DNA of 64,000 nt from Candidatus Nitrospira kreftii (GCA_014058405.1 CP047423.1:3456501-3520500); one strand, 5' to 3'; numbered from the stretch's first letter, positions 18,314-28,832 are shown. Numbers and translations are program-made. Notes: generated by a model from the letters alone, not told the origin.

Positions 18314-19084
18314 TTACTTGGAGCGATTCAAACCGAGAGCCCGCTTGAAGACCGTGGCGAATCCAAAATAGCCGAAAGAATCTTTGAGGTTTGAGTAGAG
18401 CCGCTTCACCGTTCCCATCTCTGGATTGGTGACATACTCCATCGTCAGCGCAATCCGCTCCTCGCCCTCGCCGAGAGGCGTGACGGCATGCCAAAGCTTG
18501 TCACCGTTGAAAATCACCATGTCTCCCGGCTCAGTCACCAGTTCAAGATGGCGTGGCTGTTTCGTCGGGTGGTCCTTAAATAGTTCGCACACTAGCTTGC
18601 ACTGAGTCGATCGATCAACGAGCCCCATGAGAATCGTATAACGAGCGCCTTTGTAGTACGACGTATCGTAGTGAAAGCCGATGTGGTCACCCGGTTCCGT
18701 ATAATAATAGAGTGCGCACGAATGGGGATCGTTATCCGGGCAGAACATCAGCTTGGCTTCGACCAGACGGTTCAAGAACTCCCTGAATGATTGCGAACGG
18801 TAGAGTTCGAGAAAGAGCGGAGCCTTCTCCTGAACCGTGTAATAGCTGACACTTCCGCCTTTTTTATGCCCTGGAATGTAATTGCGATTCAGCTCTGCTT
18901 TGGCGCTCTGGGCCTGTGGAACAAGCATGTCCTCCACAAATGAGCGCGGCAAGAACTGTTTGATGACCAAAAACTCATTTTGTTCCCAATACTCGGTATG
19001 GAGCCGTTCGAACTCCAATCCAGCCACGGCCCGATTCACAGCTTCCGTGACCGTACCCGCATGACTCGCTACCGCTGTACTCAT
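18314..19084 (-). CDS. 2OG-Fe(II) oxygenase family protein
   Basis: This 256-residue protein is of the 2-oxoglutarate/Fe(II) dioxygenase (phytanoyl-CoA hydroxylase/2OG-FeII) fold. The iron ligands are His138 and Asp140 (GFHYDTSYY) and His199 (DKLWHAVTPLG), and Arg210 (EERIALTMEY) probably holds 2-oxoglutarate. It shares the fold with hydroxylases of lipids, small molecules and proteins; the substrate is unknown. The ATG at 19084 is preferred over an in-frame upstream codon because AAAGGA precedes it. It starts 45 bases downstream of lolA and may be cotranscribed. A 13-base tandem duplication (TGACGTGGGTTAC, 18292-18317) overlaps its stop codon. Confidence 0.8.
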   Translation of the reverse strand: MSTAVASHAGTVTEAVNRAVAGLEFERLHTEYWEQNEFLVIKQFLPRSFVEDMLVPQAQSAKAELNRNYIPGHKKGGSVSYYTVQEKAPLFLELYRSQSFREFLNRLVEAKLMFCPDNDPHSCALYYYTEPGDHIGFHYDTSYYKGARYTILMGLVDRSTQCKLVCELFKDHPTKQPRHLELVTEPGDMVIFNGDKLWHAVTPLGEGEERIALTMEYVTNPEMGTVKRLYSNLKDSFGYFGFATVFKRALGLNRSK

Positions 19085-19129
19085 TCTCTGTCCTTTACCG
19101 GCCGACGACCTGGAATCTGCGACCACTCT

Positions 19130-19834
19130 CTACGGTCCGTTCAATACAGGAGCTCGGACCACTTCCGTATCCGGTGGTGTGTTAAAGTCAAACACCTCAT
19201 TACCTAATCCAAGATTTGGTTTCAAGTTTGAAAATTCAAAAAGAGCCACATTGCCGCTGATTTCATGGAGCGACACGCTGCGGATGAAATACGTCTTCGG
19301 GAACACCTCGACCACAATCTTCTGAAGATTCTGGTTTGCCTCATGCTCCTTATTTTTGGGAGTCAGGGTGATAAGCGGAATGCCACCGGCTCCACGTATG
19401 GTCCCCGTGGTAGGTTCGACTTCAAACGACTCATCTAATTTGGCGGCTCCCTGTAGCAATTCTAACGGCGCTTTGGAAGCGGCCATCTGCGTCAGTTTCC
19501 CCACCAACACTTGTTTATGTTCTGGCACGTACACCTTGACGTCATCCTGGTTCACGTAGATCTGCTCGTTCGCTGGATCAATGTAATCCCATCGCAAGCG
19601 GCCAGGCTTCTTAATGTACACCTTTCCGGACGACATGACAGGCCGCTCAAAACCCTCAATCTTCGTCTTTTGCGAAAAGTCGGCTTGGAGGTCCTTCGTC
19701 TTCTCGTACCGCGCTTGCAGCTGCTTCACGACCTCGCGAACCTCACGAGTCTGCTTCTCATCGACCGGAGCATCCCCTGCCCAAACCGGCGCACCCACAA
19801 GAATCCACAACGCGATCACGCCCCAACGTCTCAT
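19130..19834 (-). CDS. lolA: Outer-membrane lipoprotein carrier LolA
   Basis: This 234-residue periplasmic chaperone carries lipoproteins from the LolCDE complex to the outer membrane. The signal peptide is residues 1-19 (MRRWGVIALWILVGAPVWA). Family landmarks follow: the YEKTKDLQADFSQKTKIEGF helix and strand, the GKVYIKKPGRLRWDY motif, the YVNQDDVKVYVPEHKQVLVG strand pair and the ELLQGAAKL segment. It overlaps the end of ftsK by four bases, so the two are translationally coupled, an arrangement known from many Gram-negative genomes. Its start is ATG at 19834. Confidence 0.93.
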   Translation of the reverse strand: MRRWGVIALWILVGAPVWAGDAPVDEKQTREVREVVKQLQARYEKTKDLQADFSQKTKIEGFERPVMSSGKVYIKKPGRLRWDYIDPANEQIYVNQDDVKVYVPEHKQVLVGKLTQMAASKAPLELLQGAAKLDESFEVEPTTGTIRGAGGIPLITLTPKNKEHEANQNLQKIVVEVFPKTYFIRSVSLHEISGNVALFEFSNLKPNLGLGNEVFDFNTPPDTEVVRAPVLNGP

Positions 19835-22254
19835 GCTTCCGCCGCGCCTACCGGTCCCCGCCGGCCAAGAACTTCCCGACGCCCGTCTCGTCCCGCCGCT
19901 CCCACGATTCCCTCCGATTCCATCTGTTCGATCATCCGCGCCGCCCGAGGATACCCGACCCGGAGTCGACGTTGAATCAACGAAGCCGACGCTTGCCCGG
20001 TTGACAACACCAGTTCTTTGGCCTGTTCATACACTTCATCCTTGGCCTCTTCTTCGGCCGCTTCTTCCAGTTTGAGTGACTGAAGCTCCTGATTGTAGAC
20101 GGGCATGGCCTGCTTCTTCACAAACTCCACGACCGAGCGGACATCGTCGTCCGACACAAAGGATCCATGCAAGCGGGTGAGACGACCGGTGCCGGAAGCA
20201 AGATACAGCATGTCCCCTCGGCCAAGCAAAGCCTCAGCGCCGTTGGCGTCCAGAATGGTTCTCGAGTCGGTTTTGGAAGATACCTGGAAGGCGATGCGGG
20301 CGGGAAAATTCGCCTTGATCAAGCCGGTCAACACGTCAACGGACGGACGTTGTGTGGCCAAAACCAAATGGATGCCGGAAGCCCGAGCCATCTGTGCGAG
20401 ACGGGCAATCTTATCTTCCACATCTTTCGGGGCGACCATCATGAGATCCGCCAGCTCATCGATCATCACGACGATAAACGGCAGAGGTTCAGGCGGTGTC
20501 GGATTCGGCTGCATGCATCCGCGCTCGCCCTCAGGGATCGAGCTTTCCCCGGCGGCCAGACGCTCCTCTTCCGAGAGAAACTGAATCGGGAGCTCAGCTT
20601 GTTCGACTCCCGATGTGCTGTTTTCGGCGAAGGCCTCATGTAGCCCGCCAACCATACGGTTGTACGCATCGATGTTCCTCACACCCGCCTCTGCCAACAA
20701 CTTGTATCGCCGTTCCATTTCAGCCACGACCCATCCAAGGCCCCTCGCCGCAGATTTGGGGTCCGTAATGACTGGTCGGAGTAGGTGTGGGATTCCCTCA
20801 TACGATTGAAACTCCAGCATCTTCGGATCGATGAGCAGAAGCTTCACTTCATTGGGTTTGGAGGAGAACAGGATACTCAGCAACATGGTATTCAAACTGA
20901 CGCTCTTGCCGGCCCCCGTTGCACCGGCGACCAGCAGATGCGGCATGGTCTTCAGGTCGGCGGTGATCGGGGCACCGAAAATATCCTTGCCCAACGCCAG
21001 CGTCAGTCTGGACTTGGCCCGACGAAAGGCTTCGCTCATGACGACTTCTTTGAGGGAGACGGTCTCTCGCGACCTGTTCGGCACCTCAATCCCCACGACT
21101 GATTTGCCAGGGATCGGCGCGACAATACGAATACTCGTGGCTTTGAGCGCCAAGGCAAGGTCATCGGCCAGATTGACAATACGGGCCACCTTGGTACCGG
21201 GTGCTGGTTCGAACTCATACATCGTCACGACCGGTCCGGGTCTGACTTCTGTCACCGTTCCTTCAATGCTGAAACTTGCCAAGGCGCGAGATAGGACTTC
21301 GGATTGGGCTTTCAGCTCTTCATCCGACATTCGGTCCAATGGCCCAGATGGTTCACATAACAAGAGTTCTGGGTCAGGTAAACGATAGTCCTCGGAATCC
21401 GCCAGTGAGGCGACGACTTCAGGCTCAGTCTCCTCCGGTTCAACCGCGGGTAGATAATTGGAGAATGGTTGAATGATCGGAGCAGGAGGAGCTGTGAACG
21501 GCTCAAACTCCTGACTTTTCTCAGCAAGGCGTTCGTCGTCCGTGATGGCCTGACCAAGCTTGGATGTTTTCGTCTTTACCCTTCGATTGACGGTCTCCTT
21601 TTGAACCGCCATCGATCGCTCGGGTCTCATCGCTGAAACTCCTTCACGGAAAGCGGTCCAACGTTCCGGCATCCGACGAACAGCTTCTGCCAATGAGAGC
21701 GGTGTGGTTAGCAGGAGAGACACAAGGAATCCGGCAATAATCAGAATATGGGCTCCAGTTCCCGCGAAGACCGCGCGAAGCCCTTCGGCAATCGCCTGCC
21801 CAACAGCTCCACCAGCTATCCCACGGGAAATCATCCCACTGGTCAGGGTCGGAACCCCCGTGGTTTCCAGATGGAGAAACGCGCTCAGGAAGACGACTGC
21901 GGCGAGAGAGCTTGCTGCCGTTCGAAACCGGACGCTGACCGGCGTCAGAGAAAAACAGCGAACCCCTAATCGGCCCAAAAGAAGCGGAAAGAGGTAGGCT
22001 GCGCCACCGATGGCGTAGAAGAAGCCACCAGCCAACAATGCTCCAAATGAACCAATGAGATTGCGCGGCGGATTCGCTGTCGAAGCTCCACTCGCTACCA
22101 TTTCTGCTTCTCCGGGCACGAACGACAAGAGGCTCAAGAGCATGAGCAGGCTCAGCGCGATTAATATCACACCGATGACTTCACGCTGAATGTGAGAAGG
22201 CGGAGAGGGGGCTCGACGGGCTTCTCCCCGCCTAGCCGAGGTGGTAGCACCCAT
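19831..22254 (-). CDS. ftsK: DNA translocase FtsK
   Basis: This 807-residue septal DNA translocase pumps chromosome arms apart at division and activates dimer resolution. The N-terminal membrane part has about four helices (near residues 25-48, 68-95, 110-130 and 155-185). A linker (about 205-300) follows, then the motor: Walker A GATGAGKS (about 437-444), LLLIDPKMLEFQSYEGIPHL, Walker B FIVVMIDELADLMM and the LATQRPSVDVLTG motif. The C-terminal gamma winged helix (about 730-790) reads ASASLIQRRLRVGYPRAAR and would bind KOPS sites. A short insertion rich in Glu/Pro (about 560-595) sits in the motor. It is shorter than E. coli FtsK because the linker is short. Confidence 0.94.
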   Translation of the reverse strand: MGATTSARRGEARRAPSPPSHIQREVIGVILIALSLLMLLSLLSFVPGEAEMVASGASTANPPRNLIGSFGALLAGGFFYAIGGAAYLFPLLLGRLGVRCFSLTPVSVRFRTAASSLAAVVFLSAFLHLETTGVPTLTSGMISRGIAGGAVGQAIAEGLRAVFAGTGAHILIIAGFLVSLLLTTPLSLAEAVRRMPERWTAFREGVSAMRPERSMAVQKETVNRRVKTKTSKLGQAITDDERLAEKSQEFEPFTAPPAPIIQPFSNYLPAVEPEETEPEVVASLADSEDYRLPDPELLLCEPSGPLDRMSDEELKAQSEVLSRALASFSIEGTVTEVRPGPVVTMYEFEPAPGTKVARIVNLADDLALALKATSIRIVAPIPGKSVVGIEVPNRSRETVSLKEVVMSEAFRRAKSRLTLALGKDIFGAPITADLKTMPHLLVAGATGAGKSVSLNTMLLSILFSSKPNEVKLLLIDPKMLEFQSYEGIPHLLRPVITDPKSAARGLGWVVAEMERRYKLLAEAGVRNIDAYNRMVGGLHEAFAENSTSGVEQAELPIQFLSEEERLAAGESSIPEGERGCMQPNPTPPEPLPFIVVMIDELADLMMVAPKDVEDKIARLAQMARASGIHLVLATQRPSVDVLTGLIKANFPARIAFQVSSKTDSRTILDANGAEALLGRGDMLYLASGTGRLTRLHGSFVSDDDVRSVVEFVKKQAMPVYNQELQSLKLEEAAEEEAKDEVYEQAKELVLSTGQASASLIQRRLRVGYPRAARMIEQMESEGIVGAAGRDGRREVLGRRGPVGAAEA

Positions 22255-22346
22255 ATCGCGAATGCTAACACAGGGTGAGGGTCATTTCAAACGAACACAC
22301 ATACCGATCATCTCCGTGGCTGCTGGACGAATCGTGTTTCGGAGTT

Positions 22347-23021
22347 TCAAGGCTGAGCAGCTGGTGATGTATGGCGAATGATCTTGCCTTCCACTAAATA
22401 GACTACCAGTTCTGCGATATTGGTGGCATGATCCGCCACTCGTTCGAGCGACTTGGCGATAAAGCTCAATCGAATGGCGCGGGAAATCGTGTGTGGATTT
22501 TCCATCATGAACGAGAGAAGTTCACGAAATAACTGTTCCATGAGATCATCGACGAAGTCATCATCACCGATCACTTTCCTAGCCAGCGTGGCATCTTCCT
22601 TGACGAAGGCGTCGATACTTTCCTTCACCATCACCCGTGCAAGGCTTCCCATCCGTGGGATATCGATGTAGGGCTTGAGTTGAGGCTCTTCATTCAGTTC
22701 AATGGCCCGCTCACAAATACTCTCCGCCAGGTCGCTGATACGTTCCAGCTCGGTCGATAGTTTCATAGCCGTCGTCACCAACCGCAGATCTCGCGCTGCT
22801 GGTTGATGGAGCGCCAACAACTCGATGCAGGATTCGTCGATCTCTACATCCATCGCATTCACTTTGTGGTCTCGTTCGATCACTTCGCAAGCCAGAGCCG
22901 CGTCCCGCGTGACCAGGGCGGTCAGTGCCTTGTCGATCTGATCTTCGGCCAGACAGGCCATCCGAGCCAACTTCGTCTTTAATTCCGCAAGTTCTTCGTC
23001 AAAGTGTCGTTGTTGGACCAT
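22347..23021 (-). CDS. phoU: Phosphate signalling protein PhoU
   Basis: This 224-residue cytoplasmic protein makes two three-helix bundles and passes the phosphate-sufficient signal from the Pst transporter to the PhoR kinase. Family motifs are the N-terminal HFDEELAELKTKLARMACLA, DIEIDESCIELLALHQPAARDLR-type metal-ligand segment (here MDVEIDESCIELLALHQP) and the C-terminal IAKSLERVADHATNIAE. The ATG at 23021 has GGGTGA ahead of it and starts five bases after pstB. A TTG four codons upstream overlaps pstB and is less likely. It is the last gene of the pst group. Confidence 0.93.
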   Translation of the reverse strand: MVQQRHFDEELAELKTKLARMACLAEDQIDKALTALVTRDAALACEVIERDHKVNAMDVEIDESCIELLALHQPAARDLRLVTTAMKLSTELERISDLAESICERAIELNEEPQLKPYIDIPRMGSLARVMVKESIDAFVKEDATLARKVIGDDDFVDDLMEQLFRELLSFMMENPHTISRAIRLSFIAKSLERVADHATNIAELVVYLVEGKIIRHTSPAAQP

Positions 23022-23025
23022 AGTG

Positions 23026-23904
23026 TCACCCAAATCGTCCGGTGATGTAGTCTTCCGTCTGCTTCTTCGACGGGTTCGTGAACAGTTGCTTCGTCAGACC
23101 GAACTCGATCAATTGGCCGAGGTACATGAATGCCGTCTGATCCGACACTCGTGCAGCTTGTTGCATATTGTGAGTCACAATGACGACCGTCAACTCTTTC
23201 TTCAAGGAAAACAACAATTCTTCGATGACTCCGGTGGCGATTGGGTCAAGCGCAGAGCAGGGCTCATCCATGAGAAGGACGTCCGGCTTCACGGCAAGAG
23301 CCCGTGCGATACAGAGTCGTTGCTGCTGACCGCCGGACAAACCAAGGGCGCTCTTGTGCAATCGGTCCTTCACTTCTTCCCATAAACCAGCCCCTTTGAG
23401 ACTTCGTTCGACGATCTCTTCCAACACCGCCCGGTTCTTTAACCCTTGCAATCGTGGACCGTAGGCAACATTTTCATGGATCGATTTGGGGAACGGATTG
23501 GATTTTTGAAAGACCATCCCGACCCGTTTCCGTAGGTCCGTGATATCGATCAGTGGGTTAAAAATATCGAAGTCGTCAAGGAGAATATTCCCTTCATGCC
23601 GCGCGCCCTCGATGAGATCGTTTAGACGATTCATGCAGCGAAGCAGCGTAGATTTTCCACATCCGGATGGCCCAATGAACGCGGTCACCTGATGCTCTGG
23701 AATCTCCAGATCGATTTTGAAGAGCGATTGGACTGGACCGTAGTAAAAATTGAAGCCCTGCACCCGAAGCTTGGGGTTCACATGCGCACTGGGTTGAGGC
23801 AATACCTTTGAATCGCTCGATTCCATACTCTTTACCTTCGGCGAAGAAGAAGCTGGTGCCGGGGGAGGCACGCGGGGCAGTACTTCATACTGTTGATCCA
23901 GCAT
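23026..23904 (-). CDS. pstB: Phosphate ABC transporter ATPase PstB
   Basis: This 292-residue ATPase powers high-affinity phosphate import. The first 45 residues are a Pro/Ser-rich extension absent from E. coli PstB. Then come Walker [10 protein letters not shown], the [10 protein letters not shown] segment, the Q-loop in [21 protein letters not shown], signature [15 protein letters not shown], Walker [14 protein letters not shown] and the switch His in [15 protein letters not shown]. The ATG at 23904 overlaps pstA by 20 bases and has AGGAGG seven bases upstream, so it is preferred to an internal ATG at 23826. The Pro-rich tail before the core is odd but belongs to the frame. Confidence 0.95.
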   Translation of the reverse strand: MLDQQYEVLPRVPPPAPASSSPKVKSMESSDSKVLPQPSAHVNPKLRVQGFNFYYGPVQSLFKIDLEIPEHQVTAFIGPSGCGKSTLLRCMNRLNDLIEGARHEGNILLDDFDIFNPLIDITDLRKRVGMVFQKSNPFPKSIHENVAYGPRLQGLKNRAVLEEIVERSLKGAGLWEEVKDRLHKSALGLSGGQQQRLCIARALAVKPDVLLMDEPCSALDPIATGVIEELLFSLKKELTVVIVTHNMQQAARVSDQTAFMYLGQLIEFGLTKQLFTNPSKKQTEDYITGRFG

Positions 23905-25300
23905 ATTTCCTCCTCATTCGATTTCGCAAGACAATTCCTGTCAGATTAAGCGTCACCACGACAAGAATCAGTACCAACGTTGTCACATAGACCATGGGCT
24001 TGGCAGCCTCGACGTTCGGCGATTGGAACCCCACATCATAAATATGAAACCCTAAATGCATGAACTTCCGATCCAGGTGAATAAACGGCCATGTCCAGTC
24101 GATCGGCATGGCCGGTGCCAGTTTGACGACTCCGGTCAACATCAAGGGCGCCACTTCCCCCGCCGCGCGAGCCATGGCCAGGATCAGCCCGGTCAAAATG
24201 CCAGGGAGTGCCGTGGGAAGCACGACTTTCCATATGGTCTCCCATTTGGTCGCGCCCAAGCCAATCGACCCTTCTCGATACTCCCTCGGCACGGCCGCCA
24301 ACCCCTCTTCAGTTGCGACAATCACGACTGGAACGGTCAAGAGCGCCAGCGTGAGTGACGCCCAGAGAATTCCACCTGTGCCGAATGTCGGGGTGGGCAG
24401 TCGGTCGGAGAACCACAACGCATCGATTGTACCGCCAACGCCATAGACGAAAAACCCCAACCCAAATACGCCGAATACGATCGAGGGAACTCCGGCAAGA
24501 TTGTTGACGGCAATGCGAACCGTGCGCACGATGACTCCTTGACGAGCATACTCTCTGAGATACAGGGCCCCGATGACACCAAAGGGGGTCACGACGAAGC
24601 TCATAATCATCACCATCATGACCGTGCCGAAAATCGCCGGGAAGATTCCACCCTCCGTGTTGGCCTCTCGTGGCTCCGTCGTCAGCACCATCCAGAGGTT
24701 TCCCGCATAGACCCACACCTTCTCCATTTTCGAAAGGTCGTTCGGGCGCAAGACTCGGATGACTTGGTTGAGTGCAATCGACTTTTCTCTGCCATTGGCA
24801 TCGGCAAGAAGCACCATGTACGAGCTCTCTGCCTCGTTTGATTCCACCTGTCGAAGCAGGGTCTGGACGGACTGCCATACCGCCTCCGAGCCTTCAGCCA
24901 CAGTTTGGTCTTCCTTAGCCAGCGTCCGGAGCCAGCCATAGAAGTTCCCCCACTCGCGCCGCTCCACCATCACGAGATCAGCCGGCGTGGCTCGTTCGAC
25001 GATCTGATCGGTATTGATCCACCGATAGTCCAGCCCGTATAGATCGCGATTGCCGATTTTTACTCGAATTCGCGGAACCCCTTTCGGACTGACTTCTTCG
25101 CCTGCCAACTGACCGATCACATGCTTTCCGTCTTTCAGCGTTAACTCGACAAGATCAGCCGGCCAGAAATACCCGAACCCGTTGAGGAGGATGAGCACCA
25201 AGAGGCCGGCGATCATGAGCAGCGATAGGGAAAGCCCCGCCCCACAGCCCCAAATGAAGAGCTCTCCGCTCGCCATGAAATGCTTAAGCCACAGTTTCAT
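23885..25300 (-). CDS. pstA: Phosphate ABC transporter permease PstA
   Basis: This 471-residue inner-membrane permease is longer than E. coli PstA (about 296). One helix near residues 15-40 is followed by a large extracytoplasmic insertion (about 45-205). The permease core of five to six helices (about 215-465) comes next, with the coupling motif [32 protein letters not shown], which contacts PstB. The insertion begins [19 protein letters not shown] and contains [10 protein letters not shown] before the core. Similar long PstA proteins occur in Pseudomonas. It is followed by overlapping pstB, and pstC lies 93 bases upstream. Confidence 0.92.
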   Translation of the reverse strand: MKLWLKHFMASGELFIWGCGAGLSLSLLMIAGLLVLILLNGFGYFWPADLVELTLKDGKHVIGQLAGEEVSPKGVPRIRVKIGNRDLYGLDYRWINTDQIVERATPADLVMVERREWGNFYGWLRTLAKEDQTVAEGSEAVWQSVQTLLRQVESNEAESSYMVLLADANGREKSIALNQVIRVLRPNDLSKMEKVWVYAGNLWMVLTTEPREANTEGGIFPAIFGTVMMVMIMSFVVTPFGVIGALYLREYARQGVIVRTVRIAVNNLAGVPSIVFGVFGLGFFVYGVGGTIDALWFSDRLPTPTFGTGGILWASLTLALLTVPVVIVATEEGLAAVPREYREGSIGLGATKWETIWKVVLPTALPGILTGLILAMARAAGEVAPLMLTGVVKLAPAMPIDWTWPFIHLDRKFMHLGFHIYDVGFQSPNVEAAKPMVYVTTLVLILVVVTLNLTGIVLRNRMRRKYAGSTV

Positions 25301-25393
25301 TGAATCACTCGTGCCTCAAAATCTTCAGACTTGCGTCCAACAACTGAGCGCTACCTCCTAGCCTGGAATGTCGCCTTGCGTAAATCATATCGA

Positions 25394-27715
25394 TTAGAAT
25401 TGGCTGTATTTCTCCCTGAGCCGCTGTCGAATCAGCTCCGCGACCGTGTTGAGCAGAAAAGTTGCGACAAAGAGGAGCAACCCCGCCAAAAAAAGTGTGC
25501 GATACAAGGTCCCGCCATGCGGCGCTTCGGGAATCTCGACTGCGATATTCGCAGACAGAGTTCGAAACCCATTAAACAGACTCCAATCCATGATCGGCGT
25601 ATTGCCGGTTGCCATTAGCACGATCATGGTCTCTCCCACAGCCCGACCGAAGCCGATCATCAACGCCGAGAAGATGCCTGGACTGGCCGAGATCAGGACG
25701 AGATAGGTGAGCGTTTGCCACCGCGTAGCGCCGAGAGCCAAGGAACCGGCGATCAAATTTTTCGGAACATTGGAGAGCGCTTCTTCGGAAATACTGTAGA
25801 TGATAGGAATGATGGCAAATCCCATGGCCACACCGACGACGATGGCGTTGCGCTGGTCATAATTTAGACCGAGATGCGTCTGGATCCACTGTTTAAAATG
25901 GCCATCGAACAAGAAGGACTCCCACCATGCGTTGGTCTCAAGGCACCCCCAGACCACGGCGACGATGATGGGCATCATGAGCAGCGCCTCAACACCAGGC
26001 CGCACACGATGCTTGAGGGAGGCTGGGAGCAAGATGAAGAGTCCGCTGGATAGGGCAATGACCACGGGCATCAGCAAGACCATCCCCGTCATGGCAGGAA
26101 AGTTCCGCTCCAGGACCGGGGCAAACCAGAGGCCGGCCAGAAAGCCCAGCACCACGGTGGGCAATGCCGCCATAATTTCAATCGTGGGCTTGATCTTGGC
26201 CCGGAGATCCGGATGCATGAACATGGCGGTGTAGATTGCGCCCAATACCGCTAACGGCACTGCCAAGAGCACGGCATAGATGGTCCCTTTAATGGTTCCA
26301 AAGATCAGCGGGGTCAAGCTGAACTTGGCCTCAAAGTCGTCCGACCCACTCGAAGATTGCCAGACAAGCTCAGGTCGATCATACCCCTCGTACATCACCG
26401 GGGAGAACAGAGTAGTTAACGTGATTTCTGGGAAGGGATTCGCAATGTGGTAATGCACCAGCTTATTATTTTCAGCTAGACCGACCAGGCCATCCGCCTT
26501 TGGAGAAAAATACGTACTGAGAAGGCTCCCTTGGTGCGGAGCGAATGTCAACAACGTTTGTTCGGACGTCGAGTGGTGCAACCGAATTTCTCCCCCGGCA
26601 TCGGTTGTAATGAATCCCTTATCGCGTTGGGAAATCGTGATGTCGGTGATCGCACGCTGTTGAGGGGTAAACCGATGAATCCGCGTCATATGGGTCGCGT
26701 TGGTCGTCGCATGTTCTCGCACGGGCATCCACACGGCAATCTGCCCGGATGAATCGCCGACCACAAGACTCCGGTCACCCATCAAATAGGCCAGCGCGGT
26801 AATCGCCTCGTTTCGTTCGGAAGCCTGAGTTATCTCAACAAGACCAGGCTTTGCCGGTTCCTGAAGGTCAAAATTAAATATCTTGCCGTCTTCCGTGCCA
26901 ACAGCGAGAAGCTCTGCCTGACTTGCGAGCGTGAGCGCCGTCACTCGACTAGGGATAGTCGGCGTGAGATCGACCTGTGTAATGGAAGCCGTGGTGGTTC
27001 CGTCGGGACGAGATATATTCCGGCTCGTGGTTAGCCAGAGATGCTCGTCTTCAAGCAGCGCGGCAATCCGAGCCTCGGAGTCCGTACTCTGATATGCTAT
27101 CTTGATGATCGGTTGCGGAGTCGGTGCGGCACTCATCGGAGTCCCGACCATGACGGACGGGGCAATCGAACGTTCGTTCCCTTGGAAGTCCTGAGTGAAT
27201 TCAATCGCCACCGGGATGACGCGGCCATCTTCCGTACCCATGGCGAGAGAATGCCCTTTCCCGAGCGCTCGCGCGAGCGCTGTGACCGAGCCATCGGGCA
27301 GCAAGCCTCGCGACGGAATCTTTGTGATGGCTGACGTGGTTTCCCCTAAGAAGACAAACTCCAATGAGTCTCCGCGGAGGACATAAGCCAACTCTTGATG
27401 CTCGTCGATGCCGATGAGGGCTGAGGGTGAAGGACGCTCAAGCGGGGAGAGCGCAATTTGCTCGGCCGGGGTGGCGTGGGGCGGTTGAAAGAGTGGGATG
27501 ACTTCTTTCACCAGAAAGATACACATCCCGAGGATGCACAGGATAATGCTGATCCCACCGGTCTTGATGATGACCTTGGTCAGCCCATCCGTGATTGACC
27601 TGATCTGGCGACGACTGATTACTCCGCCGACCAGGACCGGGGCTTGGAAAGAGCCTCGGTCTGGTGAGGGTTCTCCTTGAAGTACCGGGCTCGGAGCAAG
27701 TGGCGGCATGCTCAT
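25394..27715 (-). CDS. pstC: Phosphate ABC transporter permease PstC with a beta-propeller-like domain
   Basis: This 773-residue permease is more than twice the length of E. coli PstC. After a cytoplasmic tail and one helix (about 48-70, IIKTGGISIILCILGMCIFL), residues about 80-420 form a periplasmic domain with repeated strand motifs such as LAVGTEDGKIFNFDL, SLVVGDSSGQIAVWM and GFITTDAGGEIRLHH, typical of a WD40-like propeller. The permease core (about 455-770) includes the coupling loop EEALSNVPKNLIAGSLALGATRWQTLTYL. Large PstC proteins with such a domain are known from Pseudomonas and relatives. The propeller may receive phosphate from PstS or sense it, which is inference. No strong ribosome site precedes the ATG. 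Confidence 0.9.
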   Translation of the reverse strand: MSMPPLAPSPVLQGEPSPDRGSFQAPVLVGGVISRRQIRSITDGLTKVIIKTGGISIILCILGMCIFLVKEVIPLFQPPHATPAEQIALSPLERPSPSALIGIDEHQELAYVLRGDSLEFVFLGETTSAITKIPSRGLLPDGSVTALARALGKGHSLAMGTEDGRVIPVAIEFTQDFQGNERSIAPSVMVGTPMSAAPTPQPIIKIAYQSTDSEARIAALLEDEHLWLTTSRNISRPDGTTTASITQVDLTPTIPSRVTALTLASQAELLAVGTEDGKIFNFDLQEPAKPGLVEITQASERNEAITALAYLMGDRSLVVGDSSGQIAVWMPVREHATTNATHMTRIHRFTPQQRAITDITISQRDKGFITTDAGGEIRLHHSTSEQTLLTFAPHQGSLLSTYFSPKADGLVGLAENNKLVHYHIANPFPEITLTTLFSPVMYEGYDRPELVWQSSSGSDDFEAKFSLTPLIFGTIKGTIYAVLLAVPLAVLGAIYTAMFMHPDLRAKIKPTIEIMAALPTVVLGFLAGLWFAPVLERNFPAMTGMVLLMPVVIALSSGLFILLPASLKHRVRPGVEALLMMPIIVAVVWGCLETNAWWESFLFDGHFKQWIQTHLGLNYDQRNAIVVGVAMGFAIIPIIYSISEEALSNVPKNLIAGSLALGATRWQTLTYLVLISASPGIFSALMIGFGRAVGETMIVLMATGNTPIMDWSLFNGFRTLSANIAVEIPEAPHGGTLYRTLFLAGLLLFVATFLLNTVAELIRQRLREKYSQF

Positions 27716-27824
27716 GCGGTGACTTTCGACATCGATTCCAACGTCCCAGCTTTACACTCCTCACATATCGTGAGTCGCCATGAGCTTTTTATGGTTTACC
27801 CACTCCAGACATCCGATTTTGCAG

Positions 27825-28832
27825 CTATTCGACCTTTGCCAGTTCCTTTTCCATCAAAGTCTGCGGGAGTGGGAAAAAGCCATCCTTGATGACGATGGCT
27901 TGCCCTTCCTTGCTGTAGATGAACTTGATGAATTCTTTCACGAGCGGATCGAGCGGCTTGTTCGGTGCTTTATTGACATAGACCAACAGATGTCGCCAGA
28001 GCGGGTAGGAGCCGTTCATCGCATTTTCCTGTGTAGGAGGTGCGAAGGTTCCACCTTCCTTCTCCGCCAGAGGAAGGGCTCGAATGCCGGAGGTTAAATA
28101 CCCAATTCCGCTATATCCAATTCCGGAGGGATCTTCCGTCACTCCCTGCACCACAGACGCAGAGCCTGGCTGTTCTTTGACTTCATCTTTATAGTCGCCG
28201 TTTTTCAGCGCATGTTCCTTGAAGAATCCGTAGGTCCCGGATGCGGAGTTACGGCCATAGAGACTGATTGGAGAGGTAGCCAATTCATCGGTGACGCCCA
28301 GCTGGCCCCATCGGTCGATATTCTCTCTGGCACCCCATCGACGGCTCTTTGAGAAAACCGCATCGACCTGAGCCATGGTCATTCCTGGAATGGGATTATC
28401 CTTGTGCACGTAGACCGCCAACGCATCGATGGCAACCGGAAACGCCGTTGGCTTGTACTTATACTTGCGTTCAAACGAATCGATCTCCGTTGATTTCATC
28501 GGGCGCGACATCGGACCCAGTTGTGCGGTCCCCTCAATGAGCGCAGGTGGAGCCGTGCTGGAGCCCTTGCCTTCAATTTGAATTTTCACATTCGGGTACT
28601 GTTTGCGAAACCCCTCAGCCCACAGCGTCATAAGGTTGTTTAATGTATCGGAGCCGATACTGTTGACGTTCCCAGAAATTCCGGCAACCTTGACATACCC
28701 CTTGATATTAGGATCCAGCTGAGCGACCTCATCGGCTATCGCATTCGTCGTCACGAACATGCCGGTCATGACCAGCATGAGAGCAGAAGCAAAGCCTATC
28801 CGTTCCTGGGTCCTATTCGTACGATTATTCAT
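27825..28832 (-). CDS. pstS: Phosphate-binding protein PstS
   Basis: This 335-residue periplasmic phosphate-binding protein delivers phosphate to PstCA. The signal peptide ends about residue 33 (MFVTTNAIA, then DEVAQ). Phosphate-site segments are GSDTLNNLMTLWAEGF, GKGSSTAPPALIEG, LGPMSRPMK and GRNSASGTYGFFKEH. The chosen ATG at 28832 has AAGGGA seven bases upstream; two further in-frame ATG codons lie just before it. It heads the pst cluster, 109 bases before pstC. Three 11-bp-spaced repeats (28896-28923) upstream indicate PhoB/PhoP-type control. Confidence 0.95.
   Translation of the reverse strand: MNNRTNRTQERIGFASALMLVMTGMFVTTNAIADEVAQLDPNIKGYVKVAGISGNVNSIGSDTLNNLMTLWAEGFRKQYPNVKIQIEGKGSSTAPPALIEGTAQLGPMSRPMKSTEIDSFERKYKYKPTAFPVAIDALAVYVHKDNPIPGMTMAQVDAVFSKSRRWGARENIDRWGQLGVTDELATSPISLYGRNSASGTYGFFKEHALKNGDYKDEVKEQPGSASVVQGVTEDPSGIGYSGIGYLTSGIRALPLAEKEGGTFAPPTQENAMNGSYPLWRHLLVYVNKAPNKPLDPLVKEFIKFIYSKEGQAIVIKDGFFPLPQTLMEKELAKVE

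Noticed and set aside
18292-18317. 13-base tandem duplication at the end of the oxygenase gene
   Set aside because: Only two copies; a slippage event and not a functional element by itself.
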